Part shown: positions 25,415 through 34,204 of the stretch, piece after piece
How the letters are laid out: every line of letters starts with the position of its first letter
Position numbering within the stretch: position 1 is the stretch's first letter
Source of the DNA: CAZYVD01 sp964651045
GTDB taxonomy: Bacteria; Zhuqueibacterota; QNDG01; DSAB01
Length of the DNA stretch: 64,000 bases
Assembly: GCA_964651045.1 (NCBI GenBank)
Contig: CAZYVD010000010.1
Location: forward strand, 3,143-67,142
Reading direction: 5' to 3'
Program-made: the position numbers and the translations under genes
The notes under the pieces: model-generated
What the model saw: only the letters and a program-made list of their open reading frames with translations
What the model was told of the DNA's origin: nothing
The model's database searches: none

Positions 25415-26467
25415 ATGAAGCCTAAATCGATTAAAATCATTTATCTGGTTGCGGTCATCCTGATGATCGTGGCCACAGCTTATGCAAATAAGTCGCCAAT
25501 AACGATCACATCAAACGTTGATAAATCTCGAATAACAATCGGAGATCTTATAACCTACTCTATAATAGTAGAGCACGATAAAGATGTAAGAGTCGAGATG
25601 CCTGGGATGGGCGCAAATCTGGGACAATTCGAGATCAGAGACTACAGGGTACATGAACCAAAGAAACAAAAGGAGAGAATAATATCTAGATGGGATTATA
25701 TCATCTCAACATTTTTTACTGGTGAGTTCGAAATTCCGCCATTGACCGTAAAGTATACTCTGCCACAAGATACTACTTCATACTATCTTCAGACAGAAAA
25801 GATAAAAATTGTGGTAGAGAGCGTCAAGCCAAGCAAAGAGGGTGATATTCGCGACATAAAACCACCGGTCAATATTCCTGCAGATCTGTGGTCAACACTG
25901 CGGTGGATAATATTAACAGTCCTGCTGATCAGTACTGGAATTGTGCTGTTTATTATTTACAGAAGAAAAAAGAGCGGTAAGGTGCCTCTTGCACAGCGGT
26001 TTACTCCTCCCAGGCCGCCCCATGAGACTGCTCTAGAGGAGCTGAATAATCTGAAAAATTCAAATCTACTGCAAGATGGGGAGATAAAAAAGTACTACAT
26101 TCGAATATCGGAAATAATCAGAAGATACATTGAAGGCAGATACTTCATAACGGCAATGGAAATGACAACTACAGAGGTACTTCTACGCCTCTCCAGAGAG
26201 GATGTAAATAGTGAAGAGTTACGGCTTTTTGAACAGTTCCTGAACAGGTGCGACCTTGTTAAATTTGCCAAATTAAAACCATCGGATGAAGAGAATGAAG
26301 AGGTTTTAAATCTTGCATACGAGATTATCAACAGAACAAAAGTAGTACTGGAAACTCAGCAGAACGAGGCAAATAAAGAACGGGCAGAAGCAGTTACAAG
26401 CGAGGAGGAAAAGGTTACAACATTGGAGCCAGAAGTTAGGAATGAAAATACAGAACAAATAAAATAA
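25415..26467 (+). CDS. BatD-like membrane protein, short form (second of three)
   Basis: The product has about 350 residues: signal peptide, a beta-rich domain (SNVDKSRITIGDLITYSII), a membrane helix near 165-187 (IILTVLLISTGIVLFII) and a cytoplasmic domain containing ISEIIRRYIEGRYFITAMEM and TTTEVLLRL, the same pattern as in the 21533 product. The tail is rich in Glu. It is probably a second partner of the Bat complex. TTG 25409 and ATG 25415 are both possible starts; neither has a strong ribosome-binding site. Confidence 0.7.
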   Translation: MKPKSIKIIYLVAVILMIVATAYANKSPITITSNVDKSRITIGDLITYSIIVEHDKDVRVEMPGMGANLGQFEIRDYRVHEPKKQKERIISRWDYIISTFFTGEFEIPPLTVKYTLPQDTTSYYLQTEKIKIVVESVKPSKEGDIRDIKPPVNIPADLWSTLRWIILTVLLISTGIVLFIIYRRKKSGKVPLAQRFTPPRPPHETALEELNNLKNSNLLQDGEIKKYYIRISEIIRRYIEGRYFITAMEMTTTEVLLRLSREDVNSEELRLFEQFLNRCDLVKFAKLKPSDEENEEVLNLAYEIINRTKVVLETQQNEANKERAEAVTSEEEKVTTLEPEVRNENTEQIK

Positions 26468-26478
26468 GAGCCAGGCCG

Positions 26479-27468
26479 ATGTTTTTTAGATTTGCAAATC
26501 CACAATTTTTAATTCTGCTAATTCTGATTCCTCTTCTTATATATCTATATCTAAAAAAATTGAGAAGAGGAGGCACAATACGCTATTCCAATCTTGGAAT
26601 TCTCAAACAAATAAGCACAATCTCCTCAACAAGACCGAGACATCTTCTATTTATTATTCGAATATTTGTTCTCACTCTTCTCATAATTGCCTTTGCAAGA
26701 CCCCAGTCGGGAATCAAGGGCGAAGAAGTTATCACGCAAGGAGTAGACATAATACTGGCAATAGATATATCGAGCTCCATGCTCGCAGAGGATATTAAAC
26801 CAAACAGGGTAGAGGCTGTGAAGGCCGTAGCATCAGAATTTATAAAGAGAAGAAAAAGCGACAGGATAGGCATGGTTGTATTTGCCGGTGAGGCCTACAC
26901 ACAGTGTCCACTGACTCTCGACTATGGAATTCTGCTCAATTTTCTTGAAAAGATCAAGGTGGGAATTATCGAGGATGGCACAGCAATTGGAATGGGTCTT
27001 GCCACAGCAGTGAACCGTCTTCGCAGCAGTCAGGCCAAATCCAAGCTAATAATCCTTCTTACAGACGGACGAAACAACACAGGTGAGATCGATCCTATTA
27101 CGGCTGCTCAGGCAGCTCAGGCCTTTGACATCAGGGTATATACCATAGGTGCAGGAACAAAGGGATCGGCCATGTACCCCGTCAATGATCCAATATTCGG
27201 AAAAAGGTATGTTCCTGTTCCGGTCGATATTGATGAAAGTACGCTCAAGAAGATAGCAGAAATGACAGGTGGTAAATACTTCAGAGCAACAAACAGGAAG
27301 AGACTCTCAGACATATATAGAGAAATCGACAAAATGGAAAAGACAAAAATTAAGGTGAAGGAGTACACAAGGTATTCGGAACTCTTCTACTATTTCGCAG
27401 GTATCGCCTTTTTATTCATTATGGCAGAGATTGTTCTGGCCAATACAACACTAAGAAAAATTCCATAG
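26479..27468 (+). CDS. batA: BatA-like VWA-domain membrane protein
   Basis: The 329-residue protein has two N-terminal membrane helices, a VWA domain with MIDAS motif DISSS near residue 96 followed by MLAEDIKPNR, a conserved TLDYG, LTDGRNNTG, and a C-terminal membrane helix. This is the BatA layout. Bat proteins were named from a Bacteroides aerotolerance operon; the mechanism is unknown but involves MoxR-dependent assembly in the cytoplasmic membrane. The gene begins 11 bp after the preceding stop. Confidence 0.9.
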   Translation: MFFRFANPQFLILLILIPLLIYLYLKKLRRGGTIRYSNLGILKQISTISSTRPRHLLFIIRIFVLTLLIIAFARPQSGIKGEEVITQGVDIILAIDISSSMLAEDIKPNRVEAVKAVASEFIKRRKSDRIGMVVFAGEAYTQCPLTLDYGILLNFLEKIKVGIIEDGTAIGMGLATAVNRLRSSQAKSKLIILLTDGRNNTGEIDPITAAQAAQAFDIRVYTIGAGTKGSAMYPVNDPIFGKRYVPVPVDIDESTLKKIAEMTGGKYFRATNRKRLSDIYREIDKMEKTKIKVKEYTRYSELFYYFAGIAFLFIMAEIVLANTTLRKIP

Positions 27469-27485
27469 GAGGACAGTAGAGAAGA

Positions 27486-28517
27486 ATGTTCAGGTTTGGG
27501 TTTCAAAATCTTCTCTATCTTTTAATTCTGATTCCATGTCTGATCATTTTTTTCATCTATAGCTTCAGTCAGAAGCGCAAAGCAATAAAGCGCTTCGGGA
27601 ATTCCGATCTTATGAAACACCTTACACGATCTGTAAGCAAAAAACGGCAGATATGGAAAACAGTAATAATGACTTCTGCAATACTGTCTCTCATACTCTC
27701 CCTTGCACGTCCTCAGATAGGTACAAAGCTGAGAACAGTGAGCAGAGAGGGTCAGGATATAATGATTGCACTCGATGTATCGCTTTCCATGTTGGCAGAG
27801 GATATTAAACCAAATCGACTGGCCAAGGCAAAGCATGAAATAGCAACATTCATAGACAACCTTAAGGGAGACAGGGTGGGCCTCATTGCATTTGCAGGAA
27901 AACCATTCGTACAGTGTCCGCTCACCCTTGACTATGGTGCAGCCAAGATGTTTCTCGATACCATGGAACCAGATATAATACCAGTTCCAGGAACCGCAAT
28001 TGCAGGGGCAATTGAAAAAGCAATAGAGAGTTTTGATCAAAAGGAGCGAAAACATAAGGTATTGATTCTAATAACAGACGGGGAAGATCACGTTGGAAAA
28101 CCTGTCGAGACGGCCAAGATTGCATCTAAGGAGGGAATAGTAATCTACTGTGTCGGGATCGGATCCCTCCAGGGAGTTCCAATTCCGGTATACGATTCGA
28201 GAGGAAACAGGACAGGATACAAAAAGGACAGAAATGGCAAAGTAGTGATGACAAAACTGGACGAGCTCACATTGGAGAAAATAGCTCTTGAGACAGGGGG
28301 CAAATACTACAGGGCAACGCCTGGGGAGGTTGAACTAAGTAAGATATATGATGAAATATTTAAGATGGAAAAGAAAAAACTGCGGTCAAAGCAGTATGCT
28401 CAATTTGAGGACCGATTCCAGATACTACTTGGATTTTCAATTTTTCTTCTTATTTTGGAGTATTTGATCCCAGAACGAAGAAGGATAAAGAAGGAATGGA
28501 AAGGACGGTTCGTGTAA
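27486..28517 (+). CDS. batB: BatB-like VWA-domain membrane protein
   Basis: The 343-residue paralogue of BatA has the same architecture: two N-terminal helices, MIDAS DVSLS near residue 97 followed by the identical MLAEDIKPNR, LTLDYGAAKMF, LITDGEDH, and a C-terminal helix. BatA and BatB probably form a heteromeric membrane complex. It is preceded by a GGAGGA site and followed by batC after 2 bp, with overlapping possible starts. Confidence 0.9.
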   Translation: MFRFGFQNLLYLLILIPCLIIFFIYSFSQKRKAIKRFGNSDLMKHLTRSVSKKRQIWKTVIMTSAILSLILSLARPQIGTKLRTVSREGQDIMIALDVSLSMLAEDIKPNRLAKAKHEIATFIDNLKGDRVGLIAFAGKPFVQCPLTLDYGAAKMFLDTMEPDIIPVPGTAIAGAIEKAIESFDQKERKHKVLILITDGEDHVGKPVETAKIASKEGIVIYCVGIGSLQGVPIPVYDSRGNRTGYKKDRNGKVVMTKLDELTLEKIALETGGKYYRATPGEVELSKIYDEIFKMEKKKLRSKQYAQFEDRFQILLGFSIFLLILEYLIPERRRIKKEWKGRFV

Positions 28518-28519
28518 AG

Positions 28520-29227
28520 ATGAAGAAGAGTGAAGGGAAATCTGCTCTATTATTTACATTCATTTTTATCCTACCTCTGGTCCTGAATGCTCAGTCTGTT
28601 CACAAAAAGGTAGCAGAGGCCAACAAACTCTTTCACGAACAGAAGTATGATCGGGCCATAAATAAATATCAGGATGCTCTGCTGGAAGATCCGACATCAC
28701 CACTGATCCAGTTTAACATGGGAGACGTGCTATACAAAAAGAAAAGCTATGAGAAGGCACTAAAGGCATATCAGAAGGCACTGGACTCAAGGGATCCAAT
28801 GCTGCAATCCAAGGCCTATTATAATATCGGAAACACTCTCTATCGCGCGGGAAAGCTTCCAGAGAGCATAATTGCCTATCAGCAGGCTCTGAAACTTAAT
28901 CCAGACGATCAGGATGCAAAATACAATCTTGAATTTGTTCGAAACAAGCTAAAACAAAACCCTAAAAAGCAACAACAGCAGCAGAACCAGCAAAAACAAC
29001 AAAGAGAGGAGAGTGATAAAAAAAACAGACCTGACAACAAGAGGCAGGATCAAAACAAAGAACAAAACGATCAGAAGCAAGAGCAAAGAAGTGCAGAACA
29101 AAAGAGGAAAGAGATGTCTAAGGAGGAGGCCGAAAACCTTCTGAATGCATTAAAAGAAAATCAGAAGAAGATGAAGAAAAAACTCGCCCGTGCAGGCGGA
29201 AAAATTAGGGTTTTAAAAGATTGGTAA
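28520..29227 (+). CDS. batC: BatC-like TPR protein
   Basis: Taken from ATG 28520, the protein has 235 residues: a signal peptide (LLFTFIFILPLVLNAQS), three TPR units (YDRAINKYQDALLEDPTSP, YEKALKAYQKALDSRDPM, LPESIIAYQQALKLNPDD) and a long Gln/Lys/Asn-rich charged tail. BatC in Bacteroides has the same signal-TPR layout. An ATG at 28496, overlapping batB, would add eight basic residues ahead of the signal peptide and cannot be excluded. It is probably periplasmic. Confidence 0.82.
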   Translation: MKKSEGKSALLFTFIFILPLVLNAQSVHKKVAEANKLFHEQKYDRAINKYQDALLEDPTSPLIQFNMGDVLYKKKSYEKALKAYQKALDSRDPMLQSKAYYNIGNTLYRAGKLPESIIAYQQALKLNPDDQDAKYNLEFVRNKLKQNPKKQQQQQNQQKQQREESDKKNRPDNKRQDQNKEQNDQKQEQRSAEQKRKEMSKEEAENLLNALKENQKKMKKKLARAGGKIRVLKDW

Positions 29228-29238
29228 TAGAGAATAAG

Positions 29239-31101
29239 ATGAGAATAAGGGGAAAAATCTTTCTGTTTGCATTAACAGTAACGTCCATTTCTGCGGTCCA
29301 AGCGGCAGAGGATTTTCAAATAAAGGCATGGGTCGACAGGAGTGTGATCGGAATCAATGAACAGTTTATTCTAAATGTTGAGCTATCGGGCAATGAAGCA
29401 GGCAGGGCTTCTACTCCACAGCTTCCAGACATGAATGAGTTTGCCGCTTTTCTTGGAAGTGGCTCATCACAAAATTTTCAGATAATAAATGGTGTTACAT
29501 CTATATCAAAAACAATAAATTACTATTTTCAGGCAACAAAGATAGGTAAGTTTACGATTGGCCCCATAAAAATAAAAGTTAAAAATAAAACATATCAAAC
29601 AGACCCAATCCCGATCGAGATTACTAAATCGTCATCAAAACCACGACAATCGGCTCAATCTCAGAGAAATGTTCAACAGGGACAGTCAGACATCTCCAAT
29701 GAAGATATATTTATAAAGACCGTTGTTAATAAGAAAAAAGTTTATCAAAACGAGCCTGTAATAGTAACATATAAAATATATACCCGTGTAAACATGACTC
29801 CTGTGGGATTCACAAAACTTCCAGCTACTACTGGATTCTGGAAAGAAGAATTCCCAATGGGGCAGCAAATCCCCACTCACACAGAGATAGTTGACGGAAA
29901 ACGCTATACTGTAGCAACAATTAAAAAAATGGCCCTCTTCCCGATGACTCCGGGGAAAAAGGTAATCGAGCCTCTCGTTCTTCAGTGCAGAATAAGGGTA
30001 AGGAAAAGACGGAGCATGTTCGACGATTTCTTTAATGACGATTTTTTCAGTGATCCATTTGGAAGAACAATCCAAAAAAATATAAGCTCTGAGCCTGTTA
30101 TAATAAATGTTATCCCACTTCCAGAGAATGGAAAGCCGAAAGATTTCAAGGGCGTTGTGGGTGACTATAAAATATCTTCATTTGTAGATAAAGCAGATGT
30201 CAAGACAAATGAAGCAATAACATACACATTAACAATTTCAGGAACTGGTAACATACGCTCACTCCCAGAACCTGAAATATCCTTTTCACATGATCTTGAA
30301 GCCTACCCACCCGAGGTTTCAGAAAAGATTGAAAGAAAGGGAAATTCAATTTCTGGAACAAGAACATACGAATACGTTTTAATCCCCAGAGCTGCTGGCA
30401 CCCAGAAGATTCAGCCTGTGACATTTACTTTCTTTGACCCTTCATCAAAAACATATAAAACACTTAGAACAGATCCAATAACAATTCGCGTGCAAAAGGG
30501 AAGAGAGATATCAACACCAATCCCGCAAATAACATCAAAAGAAGAGGTGGAGCTGGTCGGAAAGGAGATCCGATTTATCATGACAGAACCCCCATCATTT
30601 CGGAAAATCGGTGAGGGAATCTTTAAATCTTATACTCTTATCATAATCTTTATTTCACCTCTAATCCTGCTATTTGCTGCAGTTTCTATAAGAAAACATC
30701 AGGATCGGCTGAGAGGAGACATTGCCTATGCCAGAAACAGGAGGGCAGGAAAATTTGCAAGGAAAAGACTCTCCATGGCTCGCTCTCTACTCAACGTTGA
30801 GAGTCAAAAAGAATTTTATGCAGAGGTAGGAAAGGCTCTTCTCGGCTATATCGGAGACAAACTCAATATAGAAGAGGCAGGAATAATAAGGGATGAAGTA
30901 AAAAATATGTTGACTAAAAAGGGTGTAAGCGAAGAAGTACTGAATCGATTCTTTAAATGTCTCGATATTTGTGATATGAAGCGATTCTCGCCCACAGGAT
31001 CGACCATAGATGAGATGAAGAAATTTTTAAAAGAGGCAGAAGAGTGCCTTGTCATTATGGATCGGCATCTGGCAAAACAAAACAGGGATTTATCGTCATG
31101 A
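29239..31101 (+). CDS. batD: BatD-like membrane protein, full length (third of three)
   Basis: The protein has about 620 residues from ATG 29239 (a TTG at 29221 overlapping the batC stop is also in frame). It has a signal peptide, three beta-sandwich repeats typical of BatD (WVDRSVIGINEQFILNVEL, VVNKKKVYQNEPVIVTYKI, DKADVKTNEAITYTLTISG), a membrane helix near 465-485 and a cytoplasmic domain ending in CDMKRFSPTGSTIDEM. This is the oxygen-tolerance (BatD) family. The last codon overlaps the ATG of batE (ATGA), implying translational coupling. Confidence 0.88.
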   Translation: MRIRGKIFLFALTVTSISAVQAAEDFQIKAWVDRSVIGINEQFILNVELSGNEAGRASTPQLPDMNEFAAFLGSGSSQNFQIINGVTSISKTINYYFQATKIGKFTIGPIKIKVKNKTYQTDPIPIEITKSSSKPRQSAQSQRNVQQGQSDISNEDIFIKTVVNKKKVYQNEPVIVTYKIYTRVNMTPVGFTKLPATTGFWKEEFPMGQQIPTHTEIVDGKRYTVATIKKMALFPMTPGKKVIEPLVLQCRIRVRKRRSMFDDFFNDDFFSDPFGRTIQKNISSEPVIINVIPLPENGKPKDFKGVVGDYKISSFVDKADVKTNEAITYTLTISGTGNIRSLPEPEISFSHDLEAYPPEVSEKIERKGNSISGTRTYEYVLIPRAAGTQKIQPVTFTFFDPSSKTYKTLRTDPITIRVQKGREISTPIPQITSKEEVELVGKEIRFIMTEPPSFRKIGEGIFKSYTLIIIFISPLILLFAAVSIRKHQDRLRGDIAYARNRRAGKFARKRLSMARSLLNVESQKEFYAEVGKALLGYIGDKLNIEEAGIIRDEVKNMLTKKGVSEEVLNRFFKCLDICDMKRFSPTGSTIDEMKKFLKEAEECLVIMDRHLAKQNRDLSS

Positions 31102-31862
31102 AAGGGAATATATATTTTTTAATAGCCATCTTTGCAATAACAGCATCCTACTGTTGCTTTGGCGATGAAAAGATCGATCTTTTTAACAAGGGCAATGAAT
31201 CATATAAGAATGGAAAATATAAGGAGTCGCTCGAAAGCTATTTAAAAATTCTTGATATGGGTTATGAAAGCGGAGAGCTATACTTCAATATAGGCAACTG
31301 CTACTATAAGCTAAACGACATTGGCAGATCAATCCTGTTTTATGAAAAGGCGAAAAAACTCATACCAGGCAATAAAGATTTGAATGCAAACCTCCAACTT
31401 GCCAGATTAAAAGCAGTGGACAGGATTAAACCCCTGCCCGAATTCTTTTTGTTTAAACTAATAAGAACCATTATTTATCTCTTTCCTCTATCATTCATGA
31501 TCTGGACAGCAGCAGGATTCTATACAGCAGCCTTCCTGTTTCTTATAATATGGACACTATCAAGAAAAAGATTTATTCGGCTCTTCAGCTTAAGAACCAG
31601 TATGGTGCTGGGTTCAATATTTCTGCTATTTTCTGTTGGGATAATTGGTCAGACTCTCACAGAGAAGAATAAAAAAGAGGCGGTAATACTAGTGGACAAG
31701 GTGGATGTCAAGGGCTCACCCAGCGAGGATGGAATCGATGTCTTTTCCCTACATGAAGGAACAAAGGTTCGAATCGACCAGGAGTCTGACGAATGGATTG
31801 AGATTGTTCTTGCAGATGGAAAGGTTGGATGGATAAAGAAAACCATTGTCGGTATAATATGA
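31098..31862 (+). CDS. batE: BatE-like TPR/SH3 membrane protein
   Basis: The 254-residue protein starts at the ATG overlapping the batD stop. It has a signal peptide, TPR units (GNESYKNGKYKESLESYLKI, GELYFNIGNCYYKL, SILFYEKAKKLIPGNKDL), two membrane helices and a C-terminal SH3b-like domain (VDVKGSPSEDGIDVF, DEWIEIVLADGKVGWI). BatE in Bacteroidetes has this layout. It is the last gene of the operon; no clear T-run terminator follows before the repeat region at 31.9 kb. Confidence 0.85.
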   Translation: MKGNIYFLIAIFAITASYCCFGDEKIDLFNKGNESYKNGKYKESLESYLKILDMGYESGELYFNIGNCYYKLNDIGRSILFYEKAKKLIPGNKDLNANLQLARLKAVDRIKPLPEFFLFKLIRTIIYLFPLSFMIWTAAGFYTAAFLFLIIWTLSRKRFIRLFSLRTSMVLGSIFLLFSVGIIGQTLTEKNKKEAVILVDKVDVKGSPSEDGIDVFSLHEGTKVRIDQESDEWIEIVLADGKVGWIKKTIVGII

Positions 31863-31918
31863 TAGCGACTGCAATAATTTCAAATTAACCGAACTTCGGT
31901 GCTGAAACTATGCCCTAT

Positions 31919-31956
31919 AAATATTGTTTATCTCTCTTTGATTTTTCTAAATTTTA
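31919..31956 (+). repeat. 38-bp direct repeat, copy 1
   Basis: This stretch is identical over 38 bp to 32460-32497. It contains TTATCTCTCTTTGATT and ends TCTAAATTTTA. Too long for a typical target-site duplication, it suggests insertion by recombination or local duplication. Confidence 0.9.
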
Positions 31957-31962
31957 TTGATC

Positions 31963-31984
31963 CGCAGGGGCTCTTGCCCCTGCG
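31963..31984 (+). repeat. REP-like palindrome, left
   Basis: CGCAGGGGC and GCCCCTGCG form a perfect 9-bp stem around the 4-nt loop TCTT. The core GCAGGGGCTCTTGCCCCTGC is the exact reverse complement of the palindrome at 32431-32450. Confidence 0.85.
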
Positions 31985-32003
31985 CTAAACAAGAAACAAT
32001 CAA

Positions 32004-32409
32004 ATGGGTACAAGAGACTACATTCAATTGTATAATAATAGTGACACCTATTATTTTACAACTACTGCTATCGATTGGAAACATATTTTTATAAAACGAT
32101 CTGTTATTTGTACTATTATTTATTGTCAAGCTGCAAATTATACAAGAAGATGCAGATTTGTTATTAAAAAAATTTTATTCCACCAAATCATATCAAAAGG
32201 TCATTTCACAGATTCTGACAGAACGACTCGGATCTGGGGCAGTATATAGGGAAACATTTCTTCGGAGAAAATTAGCGTATATACACAAGTACCCAATTCA
32301 GCCCCATTGGGTACTTGTAGAGCAACTCGAGGCATATCTTTTCAGCAGTTTTGGATATTGTCATACAGATCAAGACTGGAATGGTATCAACATTTTATCA
32401 TTATTGTGA
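32004..32409 (+). pseudogene. RAYT (REP-associated tyrosine transposase) remnant
   Basis: The first frame from 32004 encodes DTYYFTTTAIDWKHIFIK and continues to IIYCQ, which resembles the N-terminus of Bacteroidetes-type RAYT transposases (Y1_Tnp, IS200-like). The C-terminal part appears in another frame to the stop at 32409: FLRRKLAYIHKYPIQPHWVL, then EAYLFSSFGYC, close to the family's KLDYIHxNPV and YLYSSA motifs. The middle, including the expected His-x-His metal motif, is missing, and the two parts are out of frame. The gene is therefore dead. RAYTs process REP hairpins such as the two palindromes flanking it. Confidence 0.6.
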
Positions 32410-32430
32410 GATTAATACAATTCAAAATCG

Positions 32431-32450
32431 CAGGGGCAAGAGCCCCTGCA
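32431..32450 (-). repeat. REP-like palindrome, right
   Basis: GCAGGGGC and GCCCCTGC form an 8-bp stem around AAGA. It is the reverse complement of the left palindrome, so the two face each other across the RAYT remnant. Confidence 0.85.
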
Positions 32451-32459
32451 GAGCTTAAA

Positions 32460-32497
32460 AATATTGTTTATCTCTCTTTGATTTTTCTAAATTTTAA
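32460..32497 (+). repeat. 38-bp direct repeat, copy 2
   Basis: Identical to 31919-31956 in the same orientation. Its right end lies 6 bp from the stop codon of the minus-strand permease gene. Confidence 0.9.
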
Positions 32498-32503
32498 TTT
32501 CAT

Positions 32504-33340
32504 CTACTCCTTTCCCCTCTCTGCAACACGACGTGACCTTTTTACTATAGCCGCAACAATCAAAGCGAGTCCCATAAAGCTAACAACCGAAGGACCGCAT
32601 GAAAAATCCAGTGAATAGGAAAATGCCAGTCCCACAATAGATGCAGAAATTCCCAGAAGCCAGGCTAGCAACATCCTTTTAAACCAGCTCGAAGTGAAAA
32701 TTGCGGCAAATGTAGTCGGTATGATCAAGAATGAAAATATGGCTAAAACACCACCTATTCTGACTGAAATTGTTATAACCAATCCCATAGATACATAAAA
32801 TAGAAAATCCCACCATGCTGCTCTGGAATCCTTCTCAATCGTCCTTCGATAATCTTTAGAAAGTGTTGTAAATTTATTTCTAAAAATATAATGAAAAAGA
32901 CCCACGATCAAATACACAGATGTACATATTAAAATATCATGCCATTTTGCCCATAATATGCTTCCTGTCAGCATATGCTCTAAATGTACATCCCCTCCTG
33001 CAGCAAGAGCGAGTAGAAAAAGAGCAAGTGCTGCAGAGACGGCATACGATACACCGATAATTGCTTCCTGGGTTATCTGTGTAACTCGCTTTATTATTTG
33101 TGAATAGAAAAATGCTGCCAGTATGGTAAATCCAAATGCTGAAAAATATGCAATTATGCTGGTATCCTCGATCCTCCACAGGGTAAAAACCAGTACAGTA
33201 CCAACTGCTGCAACCTGGGCCAAAGCAATATCAATAAACACAATCTCCCTTTCAAGCACATGAATGCCTAAATAACCAAATATTCCTATCATGACCGCAC
33301 ATGCCACAAATGGAGGAAATAAAAATCCAATTACTTCCAT
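32504..33340 (-). CDS. Metal ABC transporter permease (ZnuB/TroD type), second
   Basis: The 278-residue polytopic protein has about eight membrane helices and family motifs such as GYLGIHVLEREIVFIDIALAQ at the N-terminus and a central GVSYAVSAALALFLLALA. It belongs to the ABC-3 permease family, which imports zinc, manganese or iron. It lies 11 bp downstream of a paralogous permease and probably forms a heterodimer with it, as in TroC/TroD. Its stop codon lies next to the RAYT repeat element. No gene for the ATP-binding subunit follows. Confidence 0.9.
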   Translation of the reverse strand: MEVIGFLFPPFVACAVMIGIFGYLGIHVLEREIVFIDIALAQVAAVGTVLVFTLWRIEDTSIIAYFSAFGFTILAAFFYSQIIKRVTQITQEAIIGVSYAVSAALALFLLALAAGGDVHLEHMLTGSILWAKWHDILICTSVYLIVGLFHYIFRNKFTTLSKDYRRTIEKDSRAAWWDFLFYVSMGLVITISVRIGGVLAIFSFLIIPTTFAAIFTSSWFKRMLLAWLLGISASIVGLAFSYSLDFSCGPSVVSFMGLALIVAAIVKRSRRVAERGKE

Positions 33341-33351
33341 TTTTCTTCCTT

Positions 33352-34179
33352 TCAGTTATTAGTACTGTATGCTTTTCTGTTCAATCCGATCCGTATGATG
33401 AGAGCAAAAATAAAAAACAGGCCCAGAGAAAGTACCAGAGTGGGCCCATATGGCAGCCGGAAAAAATATGATGAAAACAGGCCTACCATTGAAGCAACAA
33501 AACCAACAATCCAACCGATCCTCAGTGCATCGCCCCATCCCTTAGTAAACAGTGCTGCAATAGATGCCGGTATCATCAAGAATCCATATGCTAAAAGCAC
33601 TCCAGCAATAGGAACTATTAACACGGTTATAATACCAAGCGAGATGAAAAAGAAAAGGTCCCACAAATTCTCATTTGGTATTGTTCCTGGTTTTTCGGTT
33701 ATTGTGATAAATTTATGACGATATTTATAGTGAAAGATCCCAAGAAGAATATAAACAAAAACTGTAACCACAACAAGCGGCCAGTTTACCCAGAGCATAC
33801 ATCCCGACTGAGTCTGGGTTACATATGAAGAGCCTCCACTAAATTTATCTGCTACCATGAAAGAGCTGACAAGGGCCAATCCATATATTATGCCGATTAC
33901 AGCCTCATGCGGAACTCGCTCTGATTTCGGCTTAACAAATGCAAGAAGTACCGAACCTATAAGCACTGCAACAAATGAGACAAAGTAGGAATAAGTCGAT
34001 CCTCCTCCTATTCCCAATCCAATACCAATTATAATGCCCAGTGCAGCAAGCTGATCCAGTGCAAGATCACTGAATACAATACCTCTTCTGATTACATGCA
34101 GCCCCAGATATGTATGTACTGATGTTACTACAGCAAGCAGTACTATTTGAATCGATAAAAAATTAAACGTCTCCCACAT
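33352..34179 (-). CDS. Metal ABC transporter permease (ZnuB/TroC type), first
   Basis: The 275-residue membrane protein is a paralogue of the next permease (TYLGLHVIRRGIVFSDLALDQ versus GYLGIHVLEREIVFIDIALAQ). It has the ABC-3 family layout with about eight helices. The gene lies 25 bp after the binding-protein gene in the same operon. Substrate is a divalent metal; the genes around it favour zinc or manganese but do not settle it. Confidence 0.9.
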   Translation of the reverse strand: MWETFNFLSIQIVLLAVVTSVHTYLGLHVIRRGIVFSDLALDQLAALGIIIGIGLGIGGGSTYSYFVSFVAVLIGSVLLAFVKPKSERVPHEAVIGIIYGLALVSSFMVADKFSGGSSYVTQTQSGCMLWVNWPLVVVTVFVYILLGIFHYKYRHKFITITEKPGTIPNENLWDLFFFISLGIITVLIVPIAGVLLAYGFLMIPASIAALFTKGWGDALRIGWIVGFVASMVGLFSSYFFRLPYGPTLVLSLGLFFIFALIIRIGLNRKAYSTNN

Positions 34180-34204
34180 AAGATTCTCCTAAAATTGAGT
34201 AATT

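Larger units (their letters stand above)
31919..32497 (+). mobile_element. Decayed REP/RAYT element in a 641-bp gap
   Basis: The 641-bp gap between batE and the metal permease contains a nested structure: a 38-bp direct repeat, a GC-rich palindrome, a broken RAYT-like reading frame, a second palindrome in reverse orientation, and the second copy of the 38-bp repeat. The palindromes match the arrangement of REP sequences around their Y1 transposase gene. The base composition of the palindromes differs strongly from the A+T-rich surroundings. Confidence 0.6.

Noticed and set aside
27522..28055. Long open frame opposite the BatB gene
   Set aside because: BatB on the plus strand is fully supported by motifs; the antisense translation is Cys/Tyr-rich text without any domain.
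32970..32979. AGCATATGCT, resembling the core of the DUF134-type operator
   Set aside because: It lies inside the coding sequence of a metal permease on the minus strand and lacks the outer arms; probably chance.
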